From contig CACVAU010000042.1 in NCBI GenBank assembly GCA_902727915.1, positions 1-64,000 on the forward strand: a stretch of 64,000 nt of DNA. Reading direction: 5' to 3'. The notes below the pieces were generated by a model that saw only the letters and a program-made list of their open reading frames with translations, did no database searches and was not told the origin of the DNA. Positions 46,609 through 54,774 of this stretch are shown here, piece by piece. The stretch is from an uncultured Sulfurovum sp. (GTDB taxonomy: Bacteria; Campylobacterota; Campylobacteria; Campylobacterales; Sulfurovaceae). Position 1 is the first letter of the stretch. Each line of letters starts with the position of its first letter. Both the position numbers and the translations under genes were made by a program.

Positions 46609-48681
46609 ATGAAAAAGCATGGTTTTTTTAAAAGTTTAGTGCTGGCAAGCATACTTTTTAGTGTTGGAACAGCATCATTAGTAGCAGGGGATGAATTAAT
46701 TCAAAATGGAAGTTTTGAAAACTTTAGTATTGATAGAGATAAAGGTAAATGGAAAATTGTTCAGTTTGATAATTGGACTGGTCAAGGTGAAGTTTGGAAT
46801 CATGCTCTTGGACGTGTTGCAACCAATGGAATGTATAAGGCAGAGTTAGATGTTTATGGTCGTAGTGTGAATACTTTGAGTCAAACCATTACTACTGTTA
46901 ATGGTGAAACCTATACTTTTTCTTTGGATGCTTATGCCAGAAAAGCAAACTCTTCGGATTTTGAGCTTTTGGTTGATGGTTCTGTGGTAGCGATCATCAC
47001 ACCAGCTAGAGATTGGGGAAAATATGGGGTTGAATTTACAGGTAATGGTGCAGAACAAACCATTGCCATTAGAGAGATAGCAGGGCAAGATAATGGTTTA
47101 GGAACGGTCTTGGATAATGTTTCAGTACAGAGTGGCACTTCATTAGATCAATTAAAAGCACAAGACAGAGCGAAATATGAAATTATGGAACCATCAGGTA
47201 TTGGTCAAATTCAGGAGATTATTTCTAATGACAGACGTATTAATTCTCGTGTTAATACTGATAACATTACTTTAGCTAGAGATGCTACTACAGCAATGAA
47301 TAATTTGATTAAAGAAGCCATTGTTGCCAAAGGATTAGCGAATGATGGTGTGGTTTCTATTTCTGATACCAAAGAGATAAATCTGTATTTAGTAGAGAAT
47401 CATTCTGATAAATGGGCTGAGTTAAGAGCTGCTTATGCACTAATAGAAAATAGACGAGATTCACATATTATTGCGATGAATGCCAATGCGATTAGAAATG
47501 TATGGGGACAAATTTACAATTTAGGATTTGCAGGAACGAATAAAAATCGTCATCTTACCAGTGCTAATGGTAGAAGAGCCTCTTCGTTTACAACGGTTGG
47601 ATACCATTTAGGATTAGTCCTTAAAAATGACATTTTAAGTGCCCAACTTAATAACCCTGAGTATCAAGAGGTGGTAGGAACAACTGGAACTGGACTTGAT
47701 ATGTTTATTGATGTGATGTTAAGCGATACAGGTCTTTTACGAAAAGTACCAACCAGTGACCTCAGAGCAGGAGCCCAGGCAGCTGATGGAATGAACCAAT
47801 TAATTGTCAAAGCGATTTTAGAAGAGGGTTTAGGTAATGATGGCAAGATTACCACAGCTGATGTACGGACCATTAATAACTATATTGTAGCCAATGATCA
47901 AGTATTATGGATTGAGCTTCATGGTGATGATGAAGGTGGTGAAGAGACAGGTTATCATAGAGTACAAAATGATGGGGCAACAACTAGAATGTTTGCTGAC
48001 AACGTTATGAACACGATTGCTGATGGAATTTATCATTTAGGATTTACAACAAATAATAGAGATAGATTGTTAAATGAAGATGGTAATAAAAACCAAAGAT
48101 TTGAAAAAGTAGCATGGTGGTTGGATACACTCTTAAGAAAAGATTTAGAAGAGGGTAGACTTACAAATGCAGAGTATAAAGAAATAGAGGGAACAACTGG
48201 AACGACATTTGATAAAATTGTACCATTCATTTATAATGATGAAGGACTTCTTTTAAAAATCTCAATGGAAGATATTAGAGCTGGAGCATATTCTGCAAAT
48301 GGTATGAATGAGATGATTGTAGAAGCCATTAAAAATACGGGTGCAGCAGAAGATAGTTACATCTCCATAGATGAAGTAAGAGCTATGAATGAGTATCTTG
48401 TAACAAACTATCAAGCAGAGTGGGCAGAACTGCATGGTGATGATGAAAATGATGAAGAGACGGGTTACCATAGAATTCAAAATGATGGTGCAAGAGGAAT
48501 TGGTTTCAACAGAAACATTATTAATAATCTAGCTGATGGTGTTTACCACTTAGGTTTCCCAACAGATAATCCAAACAGATTACAAAATGAAGATGGAAAC
48601 AATAATGTTTCATTCGCTAATGTGGCTTATTGGTTAAATAAATCATTAAAAGGTGATTTTAGCAAAGGTGCTTTTGACTAA
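46609..48681 (+). CDS. 690-aa secreted protein, DUF642-like domain plus three ~167-aa repeats
   Basis: A signal peptide (ending VAG, about 27) precedes a DUF642-like carbohydrate-binding domain (about 28-175: ELIQNGSFENF, TLSQTITTVNGETYTFSLDAYAR). Three repeats follow (about 195-360, 362-528, 530-690). Each has an EF-hand/dockerin-like stretch (GNDGKITTADVRTINNYI), a motif LHGDDEGGEETGYHRVQNDG (degenerate in the first copy), and a closing (I)ADGIYHLGF segment. I recall similar segments attached to animal-type haem peroxidases in marine bacteria, but no peroxidase domain is present here. It could be an adaptor or matrix protein for the preceding enzymes. Function is unknown. Confidence 0.75.
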   Translation: MKKHGFFKSLVLASILFSVGTASLVAGDELIQNGSFENFSIDRDKGKWKIVQFDNWTGQGEVWNHALGRVATNGMYKAELDVYGRSVNTLSQTITTVNGETYTFSLDAYARKANSSDFELLVDGSVVAIITPARDWGKYGVEFTGNGAEQTIAIREIAGQDNGLGTVLDNVSVQSGTSLDQLKAQDRAKYEIMEPSGIGQIQEIISNDRRINSRVNTDNITLARDATTAMNNLIKEAIVAKGLANDGVVSISDTKEINLYLVENHSDKWAELRAAYALIENRRDSHIIAMNANAIRNVWGQIYNLGFAGTNKNRHLTSANGRRASSFTTVGYHLGLVLKNDILSAQLNNPEYQEVVGTTGTGLDMFIDVMLSDTGLLRKVPTSDLRAGAQAADGMNQLIVKAILEEGLGNDGKITTADVRTINNYIVANDQVLWIELHGDDEGGEETGYHRVQNDGATTRMFADNVMNTIADGIYHLGFTTNNRDRLLNEDGNKNQRFEKVAWWLDTLLRKDLEEGRLTNAEYKEIEGTTGTTFDKIVPFIYNDEGLLLKISMEDIRAGAYSANGMNEMIVEAIKNTGAAEDSYISIDEVRAMNEYLVTNYQAEWAELHGDDENDEETGYHRIQNDGARGIGFNRNIINNLADGVYHLGFPTDNPNRLQNEDGNNNVSFANVAYWLNKSLKGDFSKGAFD
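47191..48678 (+). repeat. three ~167-residue coding repeats
   Basis: Repeats two and three are closest, sharing DDE..EETGYHR.QNDGA and the DLRAGA/DIRAGA..A(D/N)GMN lead-in. Repeat one has lost the LHGDDE motif. Period is about 500 bp. Confidence 0.75.
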
Positions 48682-48715
48682 GGTTACATTTTCTCGTTAA
48701 GTAAAATATTACACT

Positions 48716-48740
48716 ACTTCTAAGTTTAAAACTTAGAAGT
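48716..48740 (+). terminator. strong terminator at the end of the exported-protein cluster
   Basis: Perfect 11-bp arms ACTTCTAAGTT (48716-48726) and AACTTAGAAGT (48730-48740), 3-nt loop, then the T-rich TCTTTTCTTTAATTT. It lies 35 bp after the stop of the 690-residue gene. Confidence 0.75.
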
Positions 48741-48845
48741 TCTTTTCTTTAATTTATTCCCACTTTTTATAAGCTTTATATACTCTTAATCCAAATCTAT
48801 AAAATACTTTGTATAATCAAACATCAAAATAAAAAAGAGAGATAA

Positions 48846-49307
48846 ATGAATACATTTCAAATTGTAGGATCAGTGTTAGATGAGTATAAAAATAGTGTAT
48901 TGGATGATAAAAGAATTGATGCTTTAGTTGAACAAGCCAATGAACAATTGAAAGAAATGGCTGAAAATGAAGCGTTTTATAATGCTTTGTTAACCAAGGT
49001 TAATGCACCAGAAAAAGTAGATAATATGATACTTTGGATAATGTTGATGTCTAATGAAGATATTTGTTGTGCGTATATTGATAGTTTTGACAAAGATTTT
49101 GAAGATGAAATTCCTGTGAATGACTTAGGTGATTTATTACTTTATCTTGCCCATTTAAAAAATGTTCAAAATGTTGAATTGGATGGGTTGGATTATTTAT
49201 TAGCGTATGATAAAGAGTGGACCGAAGAGGTTGATCAACATGCTGTTACCAATGTTTTGGCTTACATTCAAAAATCAAAACAAGTAGAAATGAACTTTAG
49301 TTTTTAG
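48846..49307 (+). CDS. hypothetical acidic protein, 153 aa
   Basis: The protein is soluble, acidic and alpha-helical, with no signal peptide or membrane segment. The text (DEYKNSVLDDKRIDALVEQANEQ, then NMILWIMLMSNEDICCAYID) matches no family I know. RBS AAGAGAG precedes the ATG. It is convergent with the channel gene, separated by a stem-loop. Confidence 0.6.
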   Translation: MNTFQIVGSVLDEYKNSVLDDKRIDALVEQANEQLKEMAENEAFYNALLTKVNAPEKVDNMILWIMLMSNEDICCAYIDSFDKDFEDEIPVNDLGDLLLYLAHLKNVQNVELDGLDYLLAYDKEWTEEVDQHAVTNVLAYIQKSKQVEMNFSF

Positions 49308-49319
49308 CTGATGTAAAAA

Positions 49320-49340
49320 TGAGAACATAAAATGTTCTCA
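49320..49340. terminator. bidirectional stem-loop between convergent genes
   Basis: Arms TGAGAACAT and ATGTTCTCA enclose AAA. A second small hairpin, GCTAC-TTATTT-GTAGC, follows at about 49348-49363. Together they separate the 153-residue gene from the channel gene. Confidence 0.55.
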
Positions 49341-49368
49341 AAGCTACAGCTACTTATTTGTAGCATTA

Positions 49369-50460
49369 TTAGTTGTTTTTCAACCACTTTTGTTTTAATT
49401 CTTCATGGAAACTTTTTTCCAATCCATTGGCTTCACGTAGTGTAAGCAATGCTCTGTCTGCACGTTCTTTAAGCTCACTTCTTGTTGGGAATACAATTCC
49501 GTAGTTTTGAGGATTAAAGGTAAAAGGTGCAACAGTTAGTATCTTTTTCTTTTCTTTTTTGTTGTATTGATTTGCTAGGTAGACCAGTCTTGGTCCATCG
49601 TGAACTAGGGCATCGACACTGCCTTTTCTGAGAAGTTCTATTCCTTCCTCTAGGGTTTCTACAGGAATAACATTGGCACCAATTTTCTCTACATATTGGC
49701 GTGGTGCATCACTCGCTACGGCTGCAACATATTTACCAGCTAAATCTTTTTCTGAACGAATTGAACCACCAATGGCTTGTGCTGTCAGGGCAGAAGTTAC
49801 AATGGCTGTTAAAATACTCACAGCTAAGATTCCTACAATGTGCCACATAAGGTCAATGGTTCTTGCCAAACCTTTACTTGGAGGTGTTTCCCAAGTAATT
49901 AACATGGTGATTCCCCACCAGAAAGCATCAACAATACCTGTTACATAGTTCTTAGAAAAGAGTTCAGAGTTTGGATCTTTTTTATCCACAAACCAACGTA
50001 AATGCATGGTAATAAAAAGGAATAACAAGAACATTAAAACAGATTGGGTGGTCATCATTTTAGAAATTTCTTTACCCATTAGTTCTAAAACACTGGCTGA
50101 TGATTTTTCAGCATCAACCATAACTTGTAAACCAAGTTCATACATAGAACTGGAGAAATCTATCTCTTTTTCTCGTGCTGAGGTAATGGTTACGGCTGAA
50201 ATTGAAGCATCTACTTCTTTACTTTTAGTTGTTTGGATAAGTTCATTAACTGAGTCAAGATACACCCATTCTGTTTGTACATTAAGTTCACTTGCAATTT
50301 GATTCCATAAGTCAATACTAAAGCCAATGGGCTTACGTTTTTCTTCACTAATATTTTGGTCATACATAACCCACGGTTCAGAGGGTTTAATCCCAATTTT
50401 TAATGTTTCACTTTGCCCATAAAGTGAAAATAGCAAGATAAAAGCCAATAGTTTTCGCAT
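49369..50460 (-). CDS. ionotropic glutamate receptor-like protein (GluR0 layout), atypical pore
   Basis: A signal peptide is followed by the first lobe of a bacterial amino-acid-binding fold (LKIGIKPSEPWVMYD, GFSIDLWNQIA, ISAVTITSAREKEIDFS). An inserted M1-pore-M2 channel module follows (about 138-225: VLMFLLFLFI, DAFWWGITMLITWETPP, IVGILAVSILTAIVTSALTAQ), then the second lobe (SEKDLAGKYVAAV, ALVHDGPRLVYLA). This is the topology of prokaryotic GluR0. The K+ filter TVGYGD expected after FWW is absent; the sequence there is LITWETPPSK. Ion selectivity is therefore unclear, and it may not conduct K+. Confidence 0.85.
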   Translation of the reverse strand: MRKLLAFILLFSLYGQSETLKIGIKPSEPWVMYDQNISEEKRKPIGFSIDLWNQIASELNVQTEWVYLDSVNELIQTTKSKEVDASISAVTITSAREKEIDFSSSMYELGLQVMVDAEKSSASVLELMGKEISKMMTTQSVLMFLLFLFITMHLRWFVDKKDPNSELFSKNYVTGIVDAFWWGITMLITWETPPSKGLARTIDLMWHIVGILAVSILTAIVTSALTAQAIGGSIRSEKDLAGKYVAAVASDAPRQYVEKIGANVIPVETLEEGIELLRKGSVDALVHDGPRLVYLANQYNKKEKKKILTVAPFTFNPQNYGIVFPTRSELKERADRALLTLREANGLEKSFHEELKQKWLKNN

Positions 50461-50717
50461 AATAATTCCTGAGGTTTTTTAGGGGGCGAATTATACTTTT
50501 CTCTCTGCTAAAAGAAAAGGGAAAAATAAAAAAAAATAAAAATAGGTCTTTTTATTTTAAGGGTGTGAGTTTAAGTTACTTAGTTGTTTTATTTATGCGT
50601 AATTTTACAGTAAAAATAGCATGAAAAAATGTTGAAAAAAGCGAATTTTTGCACTGTGAAGTAGCTACTAAGGCACATTTAACTATCATTTACACTAAAA
50701 CAATTTAAGGTAGGAAA

Positions 50718-51440
50718 ATGAGTCAATTATTAGACATAGATGTTAATGAACAGTTGGTTGAACTATTAGAAGCACATGAGATGGAAGTGGGACAGACAGA
50801 AGAGTATTTTTTTGTTGAAGGACTTTTTCCAGGGATTGTTGCACAAGCTTTTGAAATGGAAAACTTTGCTGAGTCTGTGGTGGTTCAAATTGATATTACT
50901 ATGTTATTTCCAAATGATTCTTTTGTTGAATCTTTTGTTGCCCAAGCGACTACAGTTGAAGAGGCTATAGAGAATATTTTTCAGCAGTTTGAAGCCAATG
51001 TATTACATACTTTTATTATGGCATTTTGGGGAAAAGCTAAAAAAGTTGAGAATGGTGTTGGGACAGATATTTGGGATTTGAATGGGCATCGTTATGAAGC
51101 TGTAATTTCCAATTATGGTTATAGAGGGTATCAAGAGTTTGATACAATTATTCCTGACATTGATAGCCTGTATGATAGTATTAAAAGTTCCATAGAAGCT
51201 TATCCTTTGAGTCAAGATATTTATGCTGTAAGAACCGTTTATACCAATACAACAAGTGGTGATAATGTAACCGAAGCATTGATTAATAATGAAGAGTTTC
51301 CTGCATTACAAGAGGCTGTTTCTACTTTAGAATGGTCTGCTTCTGATAAATTTTATTCTGTGAGAAACTTGGTATTGTTAATGAAGTTAAGTGAAGGGGC
51401 TGATGAGGAGTTGGCTAAACGTTCAGCTGAAGAAGTTTAA
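50718..51440 (+). CDS. hypothetical protein, DUF6348-like, 240 aa
   Basis: A cytoplasmic protein without signal or membrane segments. The segments LLEAHEMEV, HTFIMAFWGKA and GHRYEAVISNYGYRG recall DUF6348-type proteins of unknown function; this is from memory of the pattern. RBS AAGGTAGG precedes the ATG. It ends only 6 bp before the response-regulator gene, so it may share its transcript and regulation. Confidence 0.6.
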   Translation: MSQLLDIDVNEQLVELLEAHEMEVGQTEEYFFVEGLFPGIVAQAFEMENFAESVVVQIDITMLFPNDSFVESFVAQATTVEEAIENIFQQFEANVLHTFIMAFWGKAKKVENGVGTDIWDLNGHRYEAVISNYGYRGYQEFDTIIPDIDSLYDSIKSSIEAYPLSQDIYAVRTVYTNTTSGDNVTEALINNEEFPALQEAVSTLEWSASDKFYSVRNLVLLMKLSEGADEELAKRSAEEV

Positions 51441-51446
51441 GTCTGT

Positions 51447-52103
51447 ATGACTATTTTACTGCTAGAAGATGACCTCATGCTTTCTGAGGTTATTATTGAG
51501 CATCTTGAAGCGTTTAACTATGTTGTTACAACGGTTTATGATGGTATAGAAGCAGAAGATCTACTCTTTGAAAGCACATTTGACCTTTTACTGTTAGATG
51601 TGAACGTTCCCTTCCTTAATGGTTTTGAACTGCTTAAAAATCTACGTCAAGCTGGTAACAACACGCCTACCATTTTCATAACTTCCATGAACCGTTCAGA
51701 AGATGTTTTAGAGGGATTTGAGTTGGGGGCAAGTGATTATTTGAAAAAACCTTTTGAGATGTTAGAGTTAAAGGCACGTATAGACAATATAAAACGACAA
51801 TTTAAAATTGATATGGCAGAGCAATATCAGCTTTCTGAGAATATTAGCTATGACGTATCACGACACAGTTTAAAAGTAGAAGATAAGGTGATAAAGCTTT
51901 CTAAAAAAGAGGGTGAGTTTTTGGCTTACTTTTTACGTCATAAGGGTGAAGTGCTTTCAGCTGATACCCTTATGGTAAATGTTTGGTCTTATGATACAGC
52001 ACCAAGTTCTGCGACACTTCGTACTTATATTAAAACTTTACGTAAATATTTAGGGGAAAATGCCATCTCTACAATTCGAGGTGTGGGTTATGTATTTAAT
52101 TAA
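51447..52103 (+). CDS. OmpR-family response regulator
   Basis: A receiver domain has the acidic pocket (EDD, residues 7-9), phospho-acceptor D51 (LLLLDVNVP) and K101 (DYLKKPF). A winged-helix DNA-binding domain follows (about 130-218, KLSKKEGEFLAYFL, TLRTYIKTLRKYLG, ISTIRGVGYVF). It works with the histidine kinase whose gene overlaps its 3' end. OmpR-type regulators bind direct repeats spaced about 10-11 bp; such an array exists at 61001-61060, but any link is only a guess. Confidence 0.93.
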   Translation: MTILLLEDDLMLSEVIIEHLEAFNYVVTTVYDGIEAEDLLFESTFDLLLLDVNVPFLNGFELLKNLRQAGNNTPTIFITSMNRSEDVLEGFELGASDYLKKPFEMLELKARIDNIKRQFKIDMAEQYQLSENISYDVSRHSLKVEDKVIKLSKKEGEFLAYFLRHKGEVLSADTLMVNVWSYDTAPSSATLRTYIKTLRKYLGENAISTIRGVGYVFN

Positions 52104-53241
52104 GGAAGAAAGACGCACACTTTTTCAGTTTTTATTGCTTTATTTAGGCTCATCTTTTATTTTATTTGCTGTAATTGCTTATCTTTTTTATCAAAGTGAA
52201 TCAAAAGCATTTTATGAAAAAACACGTAATATTATGCAAATGAATGCTTCGGTACTCTCTTCAAAAATTATTCATGCACATATGAGTTCTGAAGTTTTTT
52301 CATTAGAAGAAGTGGTTCAAAATTATCAAGGTAAGATAGGTTTTTATGATAAGGATAATAAGCCTTTGAGCTCCTCTATCAATGTAAATATTGATTTTAC
52401 GAAAAAGCTTTATCAGGATGAGGTAAATATGATATTGGTTGATCAGAGTACTTTTGGACATTTGGGGGTTAAGAGCATTGTTATTGAGAAAGAGGGGATA
52501 CAAAATCATATGATAAGCTTAGGCTATGAAATGGTTTTTTATCTTTTATTTGTTTATATTTGTATTGCGATTGTGGGATATTTTTTAGCCAAGCTTTTTA
52601 TTAAACCCATACAGCAAAAACGCATTCAATTGGATAGTTTTATTAAAGATAGTACACATGAATTAAATACCCCAATCACAGCATTAATGTTATCGGTTAA
52701 TGCTCCTAAGTTAGATAGCCCTAAAAACTTAGAGCGCATTAAACTTTCAGCAATAAGGGTTTCTGAAATTCATAAAGATTTGACCTATTTGATGTTAGAA
52801 CGCGCAGAAGAAAAAGTAGTAGAAGTTTTACATTTAAATGAAATTTTAAGAGAGCAATTAAAGTATTTAAGCTTATTGGCTGAAAAGAAAAAAATCACGA
52901 TAGATTTACATGCTGAAGATGAAATTTATTTTAAAATAGATAAAGAAAGTTTTATAAGGCTTATACATAATTTGGTTCATAATGCCATTAAATATAATAA
53001 GCTTAATGGTTCTATAGAAATTACTGTTGTGGATAATGTGATTATGATTAAAGACACAGGGATGGGTATTTCTAAAAAAGATCAAGTAGCAATTTATGAA
53101 CGATTTTATCGTGCGAGTAGTCAAATAGGTGGTTTTGGCTTGGGGCTTAATATTGTGGATAAGGTTTGTAAGGCTTATAGTATTAACATTAACTTGGAAT
53201 CAAAAGTAGACCAAGGGACTACTTTTATTTTGAAGTTTTAA
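52090..53241 (+). CDS. sensor histidine kinase
   Basis: Starting at ATG 52090 (RBS GAGGTG, 14-bp overlap with the regulator), the 383-residue protein has two membrane helices (about 14-33 and 147-168) around a small periplasmic sensor. The HisKA H-box is DSTHELNTPI (H190). The ATPase domain has an N box (HNLVHNAIKYNK), G1 (DTGMGIS) and G2 (GGFGLGLNIV). A longer reading from 52060 adds ten residues without a good RBS. Stimulus unknown. Confidence 0.92.
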   Translation: MYLIKEERRTLFQFLLLYLGSSFILFAVIAYLFYQSESKAFYEKTRNIMQMNASVLSSKIIHAHMSSEVFSLEEVVQNYQGKIGFYDKDNKPLSSSINVNIDFTKKLYQDEVNMILVDQSTFGHLGVKSIVIEKEGIQNHMISLGYEMVFYLLFVYICIAIVGYFLAKLFIKPIQQKRIQLDSFIKDSTHELNTPITALMLSVNAPKLDSPKNLERIKLSAIRVSEIHKDLTYLMLERAEEKVVEVLHLNEILREQLKYLSLLAEKKKITIDLHAEDEIYFKIDKESFIRLIHNLVHNAIKYNKLNGSIEITVVDNVIMIKDTGMGISKKDQVAIYERFYRASSQIGGFGLGLNIVDKVCKAYSININLESKVDQGTTFILKF

Positions 53242-53256
53242 AGACTTATTGAGGCT

Positions 53257-54207
53257 TTATCGTGCTTTACGAATATTGTTTAAATGTTCTTTGTATGAAT
53301 GACTAAAGTCATGAACTCCAGATTTATTTTTCATAAAGTATAAGTAGTTCGTTGTGTCAGGGTTTAGAGCTGCTTTAATGGCTTCTATGGAAACAGAACA
53401 AACAGGATAAGGGGGTAACCCTTTATTGGCATAAGTATTAAAGCCTGAAGTATCTGTTCTAATACGTTTGGGCGTTACTTTAACATGAGAGTATTTACCA
53501 TAATTGAGTGTTCCATCCATTTGTAAGGGCATATTGATTTTTAAACGGTTGTAGATAACAGAGGCTACAATGGGCATTTCTTTATTGTTTGCAGCTTCTT
53601 TTTGAATGACAGAGGCAATGGTTAAAGTTTTTAACCACTCTTCCTTGTTGTAAACTTTTAGATGTTTAATGGCTAGATCTTTATATTTTTTTTCTGTTTG
53701 TAAGACCAATGTTTGTATCAGTTTTGTTTCTGAGATATTTTTAGGGAGATGATAAGTCTCAGGCATGATTCCAGCTTCTTTATAGTGTGCAAATTTATCA
53801 TAAGCCAGTTCAAGTTTTTCAACACTGAGTTGATGTTCTTTGGCTAAAACTTCTAAAAATATTGGACGAGTTTCTCCTGGAATAAGGGTAACAATATCTA
53901 TGGCTTCTTTGGCAGAACTTAATTTTTTGAGAAAATCAATACGACTCATTTCTGTTTCTCCAATGAGAAGGGTACCACTCTTAGGTGCATCTAAGGCATA
54001 AGCTAAAAGATAGGTATCTAGTAAGGTTAAGGCATAACCTTGTTCTTTTAAATGTTTTATAACCTTTGTAATAGAGCCTTTTGGAAGCACTACTGTTTGG
54101 GTTGTGGTGATGGGTGAACTAAAGTAGAATATCAAAGCAATTAGAAGGAGTATTATTAGCATTAAAACTTTAGAGAGTAATGCATAGATTAGATTAAAAA
54201 ATTTCAT
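53257..54207 (-). CDS. mltG: endolytic transglycosylase MltG
   Basis: One N-terminal membrane helix is followed by a LysM-like segment and the YceG/MltG domain. The catalytic-type segment is TIASVIQKEAANNKEMPIVASVIYNR (catalytic Glu in QKEA), followed by LQMDGTLNYG, DTSGFNTYANKGLPPYPVCSV and AALNPDTTNYLYFM. It cuts nascent glycan strands and sets their length. It is the last gene of the Pqi operon, 12 bp after pqiC. Family 316 residues is normal. Confidence 0.93.
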   Translation of the reverse strand: MKFFNLIYALLSKVLMLIILLLIALIFYFSSPITTTQTVVLPKGSITKVIKHLKEQGYALTLLDTYLLAYALDAPKSGTLLIGETEMSRIDFLKKLSSAKEAIDIVTLIPGETRPIFLEVLAKEHQLSVEKLELAYDKFAHYKEAGIMPETYHLPKNISETKLIQTLVLQTEKKYKDLAIKHLKVYNKEEWLKTLTIASVIQKEAANNKEMPIVASVIYNRLKINMPLQMDGTLNYGKYSHVKVTPKRIRTDTSGFNTYANKGLPPYPVCSVSIEAIKAALNPDTTNYLYFMKNKSGVHDFSHSYKEHLNNIRKAR

Positions 54208-54219
54208 GGATTATTATAC

Positions 54220-54774
54220 TTATTTATTTTTAATAAGAGTTGCACTAATTTGTGCCAATAATTCTAAATATGCTTTTTCCATCGCAATCATCATTGCTTC
54301 AACTTCCTTGCCACTTTTAATTTTTGTTTCAAAATATTGCACTTCTTCTTTTCGTTTATCTGTATGACTTATTTTGTAGTTCGCTTTTAAGCGAACCTCT
54401 TTACTTGAAGCAATAAAATGTTTAATATGAAGGGCAACTTTTGTACTTGATTTATGGCTACCAGCCCAAGGATAAAGATGTACATTAGGATTGTTCATTG
54501 ATTGTTCTAAGTATTCAATGAGAATTTTTGTTAATTTTTGCTCCATAGGAACTAACCAATATGTTTTATCGAGTAGTTCAATTTGATAGGGGCTGACTTG
54601 ACGTACAATTTTATGCTCTTCAAGATACTTAGGTATGGAAACCGTTACAACATTGATGGCTTGGGTATAGGTGGTTTGGGGTTTAATGTTTAATTCTTCA
54701 CCTAGGGTATAAAATTTTTTTGTAGCACAACCGGTGAAGAGTAATAGCAATGAGAGAAGTAGTAGTTGTTTCAT
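54220..54774 (-). CDS. pqiC: PqiC-like ABC-type transport auxiliary lipoprotein
   Basis: A lipoprotein signal ends in the lipobox LFTGC. The mature domain has the DUF330/PqiC pattern: KFYTLGE, VSIPKYLEEHKIVRQ, YWLVPMEQKLTKIL. PqiC is the outer-membrane end of the PqiABC lipid-transport tunnel. It overlaps the pqiB stop by one base. Confidence 0.85.
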   Translation of the reverse strand: MKQLLLLSLLLLFTGCATKKFYTLGEELNIKPQTTYTQAINVVTVSIPKYLEEHKIVRQVSPYQIELLDKTYWLVPMEQKLTKILIEYLEQSMNNPNVHLYPWAGSHKSSTKVALHIKHFIASSKEVRLKANYKISHTDKRKEEVQYFETKIKSGKEVEAMMIAMEKAYLELLAQISATLIKNK

